From Tilletia caries (Eukaryota; Basidiomycota; Exobasidiomycetes; Tilletiales; Tilletiaceae): a stretch of DNA of 64,000 nucleotides. The notes beneath the pieces are model-generated. The model saw only the letters and a list, made by a program, of their open reading frames with translations, ran no database searches and was not told the DNA's origin. The first letter of the stretch is position 1. Every line of letters begins with the position of its first letter. Made by a program: the position numbers and the translations under genes. Shown piece by piece: positions 41,296 through 51,693 of the stretch. The DNA lies in NCBI GenBank assembly GCA_032718865.1, contig JALUTQ010000046.1, positions 1,550,001-1,614,000 of the forward strand, read 5' to 3'.

Positions 41296-43440
41296 TTACA
41301 TCATCTGATCATCCCCTTCTTGCACCCTCGCTGCCTCTAGTAATTGAGCGACAACCTCCAAAGCGTTCGTGTACCTTCCCACCCCCATGTCTTCCCCTGG
41401 AGGCCACACCAACGGCACCTCCGCCTCAATCCATGCTCGCACGACGGGATCCAACAGCAGCGCCGGGACGTCTTGCTTCACCGGATCCAGCACCACGTGA
41501 GGATCATCCTGTCGCCGTGCTCTTCCTTCTCTTGCCACGTCATTCCCGTACTCCGCGAAATCCCTCAAAGCGTGCCCTTCGATGTCCGCAGCAGCTTCCG
41601 CCTCCTCCAACGTAGCAGGTTGAGACCGCAGGTCAAAACCTTTACGCTCGGCTTCCAGGACGCCTAAAGTCAAAAAAGTCAAAACGATTTAGCCCCTCAG
41701 ATTTTGTTGCAATCCAGATCACCACTCTTCTTACCGACCTGCCGTGTGCATCTGCTGAGGACTCCAGTTAGAGCCGGCCGTCGAACGGGGTGCATGTTCC
41801 ACACGTCCTGAAAATGCTCCAGTGCCTTGTTGAGTTGCGGCAGAAAGACAAGATGAAGACACCACATGTGAATGGAAGAATTCACGTCTAGGAGCTCACT
41901 CTCTTCCATGGACTGGAATAGAGCTTTATGATTTGATGTTGTCCACCGCTGAACGTCCACCCACATCCGCTCGATGCGTTGGTTTCGGGTAGAGGGACCC
42001 TGAATGAAAGAACCGCGATTGAATCATGATTGGTATGAAGTATAGATGTCAGCCGTAGTCCATGCAAAATGCGGTTTGCAGCTCCATCTAGCAATGTCCT
42101 ATCTCACCTCGTGCTTCTCCCGTCAGTCGCATGACCTCCAAGTTCTCCCCTCCGTGATCGGCTCGTACCCTACTCGGCCATTCCCACCTCTCCGTTGCCT
42201 CGAGGAAACATTCGGCGACAGTGTCGGCGCGATTGTTGGAGTTGGCGCGCATAAACGTGACCACTCGACTCTTACCATCTACCCCTCCGCGAATCACAAT
42301 CTTGTATTTGTTGAGCTTATGGTGACCATCGATGTGCCACAGGCTGTTAACGAACGGGACATAGTATTCCCGCCGCTTTGTCGTCTCCGCCCAGCGTGAT
42401 TGCACGCGATGAGGATCGTTTGCTTGCAGTGCCAGCCGCAGGCGTGCGCGGCTGACACTGACTCCAACCGTGCGCAACGCGAACGCGCCGCGCATTCCCC
42501 TCTCACCGACATTCATTCCCATTCCGTATGTAGATTGAATGGCCTAGAATAGCGCAGAGCGGAAGTGAGCAGAGAGGCAGGAAAGAGTATTAGAGATTGA
42601 GTCAGCAAACAGTAAAGAGTGGCTGGAATAGGGATGACACCGACAGTGATTAGCTCCTCGTCCGAAATCCAGAACCCCCTCTCTTGACGAGCCCCAGATC
42701 ATCATCACGCCGCCGTCTCATCACAGTGCTGATGGAGACGCCCAGCATGATCGAAATAGTTTGATCCGTGAATTGAAGCTCCACAAGCTCGCAAAGGGTG
42801 TCGGTATCCACATTGAGTCGAAGCTGACCGCGTGCAGTGCGCTCCCACATCTGTCGACGCCGCGTCTCGGGCATGGTTCGCTCCAATGTGTCCAAATCTT
42901 CACGCGCAAAAATCATTTTTCTCATCAGTGGATCGTATTGGACCGACGGAAGGAGGGCGACGCACGAGGCCCATCCGTCCATAAGCTCCTGCAGTGCGAT
43001 AAGATGCGCCGGAATCATCATCACGACTCACGTCCCTGTTAGGATCGGCGATGAGTTGTTCGAACGAGGCAAATGCAGAAGCAGCATGGGCGACCAGTTC
43101 TCGGATTTGATTCGGCAGCAGCGGATGAGCAGCAGCAGAGGCATGGGCGGGAGCAGCAGCAAGAGAACCAGAAGCGCCGTCTATTTCGAGTTCCGGGCGC
43201 TGCAACGGGAGGAACCAGGGCAGTATACTGTAGACGAGATTAGAGAGCCCGTTAGTCAGTTCAATGAAGCGCAGGGTACAAATCCGCGAAAACTGAGATC
43301 GTGACTCGTAACTGACCCGCGGTGATCGAGTGACAGCTGGCAGCAGCGGTAGCAGCGATGACGACGATGGCAATGGTGGCAGCGGCGGTGATGGCAACAG
43401 GAGCGGTGATAGTGGCAGCAGTCGAGGCAATGACAGCAGT
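41296..43440 (-). CDS. HTH plus DDE integrase-type transposase
   Basis: Minus-strand multi-exon gene. The N-terminal exon (to about 43031) is helical; an intron follows at about 43030-42993. An exon with ELMDGWASCVALLPSVQYDP and a resolvase-like HTH (LVELQFTDQTISIMLGVSIS) ends near 42657. The next exon (about 42535-42110) has VNSLWHIDGHHKLNKYKIVI (first Asp), RADTVAECFLEATERWEWPS and VRADHGGENLEVMRL (second Asp). The following exon (about 42003-41740) begins NQRIERMWVDVQRW (Glu), then MWCLHLVFLPQLNKAL; a last exon runs to 41296. All three catalytic residues are present and no stop was seen. Proteins of this rve-type family are widespread in basidiomycetes and animals and are presumed transposases; the element class and ends are unknown. 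Confidence 0.7.
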
Positions 43441-43844
43441 GGTAGCCGGTAACAATGTAAGCAGAGCTGCGCAAAAGGAAGAAAGAGAAGTAGATTGTCA
43501 GCAGCTGCTGATGAGAGTCAGCATCCAGCAGCACTACTAACCCAGAAAATGGTATGGTTGTGCGCTTGAGGAGTGTGTATGTGTGTGGTGTGGTGAGTGT
43601 GGTGGTCCAGGGTCAAGGTCAAAGTTCAAGGTCAAAAAGGTGAACCGAACGGCGTTCCATAGAGCCAGGGCGGGGCTGCCGCTGCTTCCATCTCATGGCG
43701 GAGAAACTGCGGCGTGGCGGGTGCGCGGTGGGCTGCGCGCAAAAGAAAAATTAATTATCTGGAACGAACTTCTCTGGAAAAATGATTCACAGCCCGGCAA
43801 TCCAGATAAAATTAATTGTCTCATCTATATTGCAAAGCACTCTA
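43441..43844. other. Spacer with GC-to-AT change
   Basis: The upstream flank of the integrase gene includes a GGTCAAGGTCAAAGTTCAAGGTCA run near 43611-43636. No gene. Confidence 0.4.
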
Positions 43845-44388
43845 GAGGGCTTTTCAAATCATATGAGAATCGGCCCTGAGGCTAAATTGATTAATTCCGT
43901 ATCACACGTCTGAGACGCTGCTGAGATGCGGGTCATACGGGGTCACTTCCGGAGCAAAGTCAGCGCCTATCAACCGCGGATTCTCGCTCTCTGGACTCTG
44001 GATTGATTGATTGTACTTTGAATCTCATGATGCATCTAATATCTACGAGGCGAACAGACAGATACCTCGCCGCTCTCGTCCGCCACGCTACTATCGTCGC
44101 CGTCCCACCGCTGAGACTCATAGACGACCCGCTCATAAGCCCGACAAACTCCACCAGTGGCCCGACAAAGTCGTCAATCGCCTCCGTGTAGACAGTGAGG
44201 ACTGAGGAGGAGTCAAAGTTGAGTGTTTGTGGGTGTATGTGGGTTCTCGGCAGTGATCAGTAGAGACTGGAGACTGAAGAGGTCATGGGCGGAAAGTCTG
44301 ATAAATTAATTGGTTCCCGCCTTTTGGCTGAAAATTAATTCCGCAGAAATAAAAAATTAATCAATCTCATATGATTTGAAAAGCCCTC
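43845..44388. mobile_element. MITE with 24-bp TIRs and TA TSD
   Basis: GAGGGCTTTTCAAATCATATGAGA opens the element at 43845-43868 (24 bp) and its exact complement closes it at 44365-44388. TA stands directly outside on both sides (43843-43844 and 44389-44390), the duplication made by Tc1/mariner/pogo transposases. 544 bp, no coding potential seen. Confidence 0.85.
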
Positions 44389-44391
44389 TAA

Positions 44392-45122
44392 CCCCAGGGC
44401 AGGGCTCGGCTCCGACTATAGTCGCACGTTTTTTGGCATAGTCATAGTCGTAGTCGTAGGCGTTTTTTTGAAAATCCGAAATAGTCATAGTCGTAAGTCT
44501 GACTATAGTGGCACAGTCGGCTATAGTCGCAGGCTTTTGCGCAGCCAAACTTTGCACTATAGTGTGACTATAGCCAAACTTGTAACGCCTGTGCGCCACT
44601 ATAGTCGGACTTTGGGACAATGATTTTCGCACTATAGTTGCACGTCAAATTTCAGACTGTAAATAATTATAGTGTAGGTCGCTTTTAATTGTGTAAAATC
44701 GGATATAGTCAGGCTATGGTTCGACTATCTAACAATAATATTCGCACTATGACTGGCTGTAGTGTTCATGGGAAATAGATGTCATAGTCTGACTATAGCG
44801 GTGGCGGTCGGGCCTGCAGCTATAGTCGCAACTCCAAGCTATAGTCAGATCATAACATACTATAGTCGGACTATAGCCGAATTGTTTGCTGCGACTATAG
44901 CCTTGACGTCCAGCTATTGTCCGACTATAGTCGCAAAATCAATTTTAGACCAGATTTTTAACGACTATGGCGACTATTGTCTTACATTTTCTGGAGCATA
45001 GTCATAGTCATAGTCGTAAGTGCGACTATCAGTGGCTATGAATATAGTCGCTCATAGTCGTATGAGGCTATAGTCGTAATAGTCGTAAAATCCCATAGTC
45101 GTGCCGAGCCCTGCCCCAGGGG
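44392..45122. mobile_element. Palindrome-array element with CAGGGCTCGGC ends
   Basis: It starts CCCCAGGGCAGGGCTCGGC and ends GCCGAGCCCTGCCCCAGGGG, a 19-20 bp inverted repeat with one indel. The 690-bp interior consists almost entirely of ACTATAGTCG / CGACTATAGT half-sites on both strands, more than 30 by eye. No ORF. It abuts the MITE at 43845-44388. The target duplication is not clear. Confidence 0.65.
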
Positions 45123-46913
45123 CACTCATAGACACATCGTGAGAAGTCCACTTTTAGATATCTCACACTTTGGACATATCATGATATATTTTGCCGGACT
45201 TTGAAACTCCCTCCGAGTACCAGTTTGGGGAATCTGTCAGGGACAGCAAAGGGAAGCCTGTGGAAGGAGGAAGAAAGTGTGAACGAGGAGAAGGCGAGGA
45301 AGACGAGGAGTAGTGAATTGAGGTAGTCCAGGCTTAGATTGATCAGTGAAGAGAAGTAATAGAACACAGAGGGAAATGGACCTCCTTATATACACGTTTG
45401 AGCTATGGGTGTACGAAGGGCTGTGAACGGAGAAGGTGGGAAGTCAGGAGTACGCGTAGGAGGGGAGCAGGGGCGAAGCGGGAAGAGGAGAGGCAGGAGA
45501 CGAGTAGAAGAGATGGCAAGACTGGGCGAAGAGGGTGAGACTGGTGATAGGGCGGAAGCGGAGTGCCAAAGGGACTGAAGCGGGGATGGCAGTGTGGTGA
45601 TGAGACTGGGACCGGGTTGGATCATGGATGATGGTCGCAGTCGAAGAGACGGGAATCAGGAGAGCGCGAGAGAGAGGGAGAAGCAGAAGGGGAAGCAGGG
45701 AAGATGGAAGCGGAGAAAGCAGAGAAGGAGAGCTTCTATGTGGTGGAGGGTAGTGATGTGGCCTAGACCACAGCCATGTGGCCCACCCCACATGTGGTCT
45801 CACCGTAAAAATACCAACGCCTCCAGCCTGTTCCCATCCTCTAAGCTCGATCAGCATCAGGATTGTCTGCTTCCCAGAGACCAGACTGCTTCCACAAGCC
45901 GCCTCCTTCCAAGTGGCAAGTCTATCTGGCTTGCGTTGCGCTCTGCTGTGCTGCAGCCGTACTCATTACTGATCATTTCACCGGGGCGGAAGAGCCTACT
46001 TGACTTTTCACCGCACAGGCATAGCTGACACTCTGACAGCTCTTTCTTTGCTCCTCATCAAGATACTGATTCCCTCCTTTCAAGCTCTGCTAGCTTCTGC
46101 TGATGCTCTTGCTGACATGTCTACCGTTTTTGAATCTTTGCTTTGATCTCTCTATAGTCTCTCTCCCTTCCTTGCGCTCTCTTACTCTTTCAGCTCTCTA
46201 TCTTCCAGACGATTCATCGCTCTCCTCGGTCCGGGTCGCTCGATTCTCGATTCTCGACGGCGCACGCACAAGATGTAATGAAGGACCTGTATGCGTGACC
46301 AAGCGTCTGTGTGATGTGTCTGAGGAATTGGGACTTGGGAGATTGATTGGAACAGCTTAGCGGACGATGTACGCTGAATTTTTCACCTGTTTCATTCTTA
46401 CAGCAGCAGTCATCAATACAATACGAAACCAGCAATATAAATACCGGGACAGGACGTCGTTGCAGCAGCCAGCAAGGTGGGTGGACCGAGTGATCGACTG
46501 ATTCGACTGATCACCCTCAAGTTCTGTCTGTCTGACTTCCTCAGTTCCTCTCTCTTCTTTCTGTCTGCAGCCAGCGGAACCACGCCAGTCTCCGCGGCCC
46601 AGTGCCCACAGCTGTTCTCCGGTCCCCTTTCCATCGAGATAGGGATAGGTCATCAATCAGAAGCGTTGCGTACTTGCGTTAGGATAGAGATAGAGCGGAA
46701 ATCGATTCAAGAGGATACAAATAATGTGACAGCGGATGGGGTAGGAGTAAAGTAAACAATCCAAGGACAAATGTGATACACACAATGTACAGATAACAGG
46801 GGCGAGGGCTGAACGAGGCTCGAGACAGTCGGAATCAGGAAGCCTGATAGAGACAGAGAGAGACCGAGAGTAGAGAGTGAGTGCGGGACGAGAGTAGAGT
46901 GAGAGCAACTGGG
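45123..46913. other. Long spacer, no gene recognised
   Basis: The GAGAAGT/ACTTT tract and GGACTTTGAAACTCCCTC (45196-45213) at its start match the end motif at 28228. The rest is Ser/Pro- or Arg-biased on every frame, with no supported gene. It probably holds the downstream end of the Crypton at its right side. Confidence 0.4.
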
Positions 46914-49900
46914 TTATGGAAACTTGGGGAGGGAGGGGTTACACTTCACAACAATGATACTTCGTCCAAAGTCCAAACTTGAGATGTGTTTTTGGACCCA
47001 GTCCACGCTCTTGTTGAGAATCTTCCTACGACGCTCCAGCTCCATCGCAGCTGCCTTGCCTTCAACCCTTCTGTGCTTGGAAAGCTTCTCCGCAGCGTCC
47101 CAGAGTCGCTTCCTGTTGGAAAAGAACTTCCGCTCCGTGGGGCTGGGTCTCCACCTCGCCCCGTAGAGGCGCTCGAGCTCTTTGACGGAAGCACAGCCGT
47201 TCACGCCGACGTCCCATTCCATCCAGACCTCAGCGATTGTCGAAAGACTTCGACTGAGCTGGTAGATGGGCACGGATGGGACAGAGTGTGGAGGGGCAGT
47301 GTCCCAGGGAGCGCGGGAAGGGCAAACGTTGGGTCCAAAAAAAGAGCCGATGCTGAGCTTGTGGCCGAAACCGTTGACAGAACCATTTGCAGCTGGTAAT
47401 ATTAAGTATGCACGATGGGTCAGCACTTGCTCGGGAAAAGCGAACAACGGACGGGAAGAGATTCAGGATTGAGAGGGTTCGAGAGCCAAGAGCTCCAAAG
47501 AGCTGAGCTGCAGCACGTGCACCGCAACAGAGAACCGGGAGACTTGCATGCGCGTGCACAGTCGTCCAACCTCTAGAGTCCGGCAGACCCTTCCCTCCTG
47601 ATCCTAGCCTGCCTCTCAATCTGCTGCTTGCAGCTCGACCGTGTGCGCGCAGCGCGCAGCGCGGACTGCGAGCAGAGACTGAGAGCAGACCGAGAGCCAG
47701 GGGCCGGGGTCGGGAGATAACGAACGGAGGAAAGGAGAAGGGAGGAACAGGAACATGAAAGGAGATAAGGAGCGGGGAGCGGACTCACATCTTCTTCACC
47801 TTCGCGCTCGTCATAGTCGCAATCTATTGGCTGATGATGAAGGCGAAGACAGGACGGGAGAAAGATGTCAGATGTGTGAGACTGGAAGGCCACAGCAGCC
47901 AGAGAGAGAGATGTGTTGTACTTACTGTGCCCAGGCCCGACAGACTGCTGCTGCTTTCGGCAGGGCAAGAGGAAGAGGCCGAGGCCGCTGCTGCTGGGAT
48001 GACTGCTGCTGCTGCTGCTGCTGCTGCTGAAGGAAGGAAGGAAGAAGAGGAGGGAAGCAAGATTCAGCACGTGGATGCGGTGATGTGCAGCAAGTGTACT
48101 TACGAGGCGAAGGAGCGCACTTGGAATGGCGGGGCTGGCGGGGTTCGCGGTGCTGTTGGAGCTGCTGGTGAAGGCTGATGCTGGTGGTGCAGACGATGAC
48201 GATATCCAAGAGATAGGCGCATGGCTGGACGGAGGGGAAGACACGAGCGCACCAGAGGTCGGAGGCGGAGGAGAAGGGAGAGACTGGTGCTGGACAGTGA
48301 CTATCACCCTTACCTGCTTCTGCGCGACGGCCTGTATCTGCCCGCTGAGGCTGACGTACGCCTGCTGAGTGAGCGCCGCCAGCTGCTCGACCCGGTCGTT
48401 CGTGTGCTCCGCGAGCTGGGACTGGGCGATCTGGTTCGTCTGGACGGTGTCGAGGAAGTTAGTGAGCTCGGGAAGGGCCTCGACAATGGCGACAGAGATT
48501 GGCTTTTCCGGAGTCTCCAGTGCGGGCTTCATCTCGTTCGCGAACGCGCCGAACTCGGCGGAGGAGAAGACCGGGTGCGCGAGGAAGCGCATGTGCGGCT
48601 GAGATTGTCGAAGTACGACCGCATCTTGAATCAGGACCACCCGCAGGTACTGAAGCAACTTGAGGAATCCTTGGGCTGCCAGATCACGCTCGAGCTTGCC
48701 CGTTTCGACCTGGAGAAGAATGTCGCCCACTCCTGAGAAAATCTGCTGCTGAAGGGACTTGGAGGGAGTGGTGGTTCCTCTGGGCAGGAAAAACCCTCCG
48801 GGACGTATCGAAAATCCGGCCATTGCGCGCATCGACTCTCGTGGAAGACCAGTTAGGTAGCACCCCTGCATCTTCTCCACCGACCACCTACCTGCTCTTC
48901 GTATCTGAGCCTCGCTCGCGCCGTTGTCCTCCGCCCTTCGCGCACCTCCTCCTCTGTTGAGATGGGTCTTCTTGCTGCTCTGAATGTGAAGGGCGTCCAG
49001 GACCTTGCACATGTTGTCGTACTGCATTCGATAGGTGACCGGCACCTCGCGACCGAGGTCCTGGTGCTTGAGAAGATAGATCCGGTACCAATCCTCTCGA
49101 CGCGCAAATGAGGGAAAGGGTTCGTTGGCGCACTGGAAGCGCTCGAACAGATAGATGGCAAGGGCGGACTGTGGGCATTCGAGGACGTTCTTGTACCGAA
49201 AGCAGCCGGCGTATTCGAGACGGCCGAACTGATTCGTCTTGCCCTGGGCAGTAATGATGGTGGTCATAGCAAGGTAGTGGTTGTTGATGCGACTGAAGAT
49301 GTGGTGCGAGTAGCCGTCTTGGATCGTTCCTCCCTGTCGATCGTCCATCGCATCCCGCTTCCGTGTCGCCTCCTCGCGCCCAAGGGAGTCCATGTAGCTC
49401 GTGAGCGCCCCGCCTCGAGGGTTAGTGTGCAGATTGGTGCCGAGGGAGACCTGCTGCTTGTAGAGGTCGAGAACACCACTGACGTAGGTCTCGATTGTGC
49501 TTGCGGCAAGGGACGCGTTCTTCGCCGGCGCAGTACCGTCGGCCTCATCTTTTCTCTCCTTCTTCTTGCTATTCCCCGTTGGCACAATAACTGCCTGCAG
49601 CCACAACAGCAGCTTGGCCTCCGAAACGATCGTCCCATCGTCAAATTTGCGCATCGCGCAGAATGACTGGATGCAAAGTGAACGTGATGAAAGAGGTATT
49701 TAACGTCAGTATAGTGAATAGTGATCACCGCCCACCAGGCCGCCGAGAATCGGGGGCCAGGATCGCGAAGAGGCGAACGGGATACCCGGATACTACTCAC
49801 TGCCCACTTCTTCTGCTTGGGGTCATAGCTTGAAGAGGTACCCTTTGGCCGCTCGATCTTCTTTTGGACCGCGGTGTTCACGGCGCCGGCCAAGTCTGTC

Positions 49901-50013
49901 GCATTTTGAACCACTATATAGACCGTGGCGGGGCCGCTCGCCGTGCCATTGCCACCGACGACAGTGCCACCGACGACAGCTCCTTTTGATATCGACTTCG
50001 AACCGCGAGCCAT
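46914..50013 (-). CDS. Crypton tyrosine recombinase with GCR1_C-like domain
   Basis: Minus strand. Exon 1 (ATG 50013) ends at KKWA before GTGAGT (49801). Exon 2 starts at 49666 with SFCAMRKFDDGTIVSEAKLL, the N-terminal SAM-like region, and runs through ASTIETYVSGVLDLYKQQ, FGRLEYAGCFRYKN, then the catalytic block: SSKKTHLNRGG (His and Arg), EAQIRRAGRWSVEKM and QGCYLTGLPRESMRAMAGF (nucleophilic Tyr). This is the layout of fungal Crypton/Ndc10-like recombinases, which move by recombination without a DDE transposase. After the donor near 48316 come low-complexity regions that are partly intron. A last exon (about 47290-46920) reads IAEVWMEWDVGVNGCASVKE and GARWRPSPTERKFFSNRKR, a GCR1_C DNA-binding domain. 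No stop was found in the core, so it may be functional. Element ends not seen. Confidence 0.82.
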
Positions 50014-50139
50014 TCCAGTTCCAGCGGCACTGACAGGAAGTGAAAGGAAGACGTTGTTGATGAAGGATGCAGCAGGTAGATACAGTGAAAACGACTCAAA
50101 CGGGAAAGGCATCCAGCTGCCATTCGCCAGCTCAGCCAC

Positions 50140-50492
50140 TGAAGCAGGCAGTCAAGACACGTGACCGCTGCGCAGTGAGTGGAAGGAGTGAAAGCGCAGA
50201 GAAGTAACTTCTCTGCGGTGGAATTTGGAAAAGGAAGAGAAGTTGCGGAAATGCGTTTGGACCACGGTGGTCCGCCCGATTTGGGCGTGGTCCGACGTGG
50301 CCCAGATGAACATAAGGTGGAAGCGGAGATGGAGGCGAGGGATTATGGTGTTGGTTGTCGGAAGGTGAATGTTGAGGATGTTCTGGTTGAAGGTGTTGGT
50401 TCGAATGTGATGACTTGTCGAGGCCGAGATGGTTCCAGGCTGTGATCCTCACAGAATCTCACCTCCACATCAGCGCTTCAGCATCGGCAGCT
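50140..50492. other. Spacer between Crypton and MITE
   Basis: No gene recognised. It may contain the Crypton's upstream end. Confidence 0.4.
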
Positions 50493-50776
50493 GAGGGGGT
50501 TTCAAAGCTGGGTCGAATGCGAGAAAAATGGTCCCCAAAAGTGGCCCGAACTTTGAAGACCTAATAAGAGAAACTCGCCGGCTGTGCGAGAGTGACAGTG
50601 ACGAAGTGGTGGTGAACTCGAATTTAGCACGGAAAAGTGAATGAGAGGTTTGCACCACAACTCCGGACGTGCTCTGCAGGATCTCGCATTCCCTCCACTG
50701 TTAGCGAGCCAAAATCGATGCCTAATTTCTCGCATTGTTAATTTCTCGCATTCTAACCCAACTTTGAAACCCCCTC
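50493..50776. mobile_element. 284-bp MITE with 8-bp TSD
   Basis: Left end GAGGGGGTTTCAAAGCTGGG, right end the complement of GAGGGGGTTTCAAAGTTGGG; the inverted repeat extends to about 34 bp with a two-base indel. Flanking 8-mers CGGCAGCT (50485-50492) and TGGCAGCT (50777-50784) agree at seven positions. It lies about 100 bp upstream of the U1-C start codon and may therefore affect its promoter. Confidence 0.8.
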
Positions 50777-50877
50777 TGGCAGCTTGCAGCCAGCAGCTCG
50801 CGCAGCTCCAGCTCAACCACTCAGCTCAATCTCTCCTCACGATCTCAGGCTGAGAGCAAGAAGCGCTGGCAGCAGCG

Positions 50878-51536
50878 ATGGGGAAGAACAAGCATTACTG
50901 TGGTGAGTCCCTGCGCGCCCGCCCATACAGCATTGCCTCCAGCATCCGTGACCCTGACCCGCCTTGACAATGCGGCACCTATAGATTTCTGCGACGTGCT
51001 GCTCACGCACAACTCGATCGCTGTCCGCAAGGCGCACAACGCCGGTCGCAACCATCTCGCCAACGTCCGCGACTACTACACGCAAGCCATCAACGAGAAC
51101 CCGCCGCTCACGCAGCGCATCTTTGACTCGGTGCTGCAGTCATATGCCGAGCAGGGGCTTCCACCTCCACAGCAACAGCAGATGGCCGGTCCGCCCAGCA
51201 TGCTGTTTGGCTCAGGCCCACTGTCCGGACAGGGTATGTAGCTGCTGGGCATCGTCGTGCGATCTAATTGCTTTGTATGCATATGAACCCTCTGATTTTT
51301 CTATTCTCAATTATCCAGGACCGAACATGTTCAGTCGGCCTCCTCCCCACATGCAGGGCGGGATGGGTGGGAATGGACTTCCTCCCCACATGCAAGGTGG
51401 CATGGGCGGCAATGGACCTCCCCCACACATGCAGGGCGGCATGGGAGGAAACGGGTTCCCTCCCAACGGCTACGCACGAGGTCCTCCTCCCGGCTACGGC
51501 GGCGGAGGTGGGCCCGGTCCCGACAGTAATCGGTAA
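50878..51536 (+). CDS. YHC1: U1 small nuclear ribonucleoprotein C (U1-C)
   Basis: U1-C stabilises pairing of U1 snRNA with the 5' splice site in the nucleus. Three exons: 50878-50902, 50985-51233 and 51319-51536, with GTGAGT...ATAG and GTATGT...CCAG introns. The joined N-terminus reads HYCDFCDVLLTHNSIAVRKA then HNAGRNHLANVRDYY, the single U1-type C2H2 zinc finger with both Cys and both His in place. A Gln-rich linker follows, and the C-terminus has three copies of PPHMQGGMGGNG, then a Pro/Gly-rich tail, typical of the family. The zinc finger spans the first intron. The ATG at 50878 gives MGKNKHYC, two residues longer than MxKxYC in animals. Intact. Confidence 0.93.
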
Positions 51537-51693
51537 TCACAGCATCAAATCATCTCTCTTTCTCAGGACACGTAAAGCCATCATTAAGCACAGAGAGCAG
51601 GGCGAGGACGAGGTGAGAGACCCACATGCGTAGTCCTGTCCGTAGGAAGACTTGAACGCGACAGGGGGGGAAGAAGGAAGTATCCGCCGGCTT

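Noticed and set aside
45444..45857. A 137-residue Ser/Pro-rich minus-strand frame
   Set aside because: Composition follows a purine-rich tract on the other strand; no domain, intron or homologous feature supports it.
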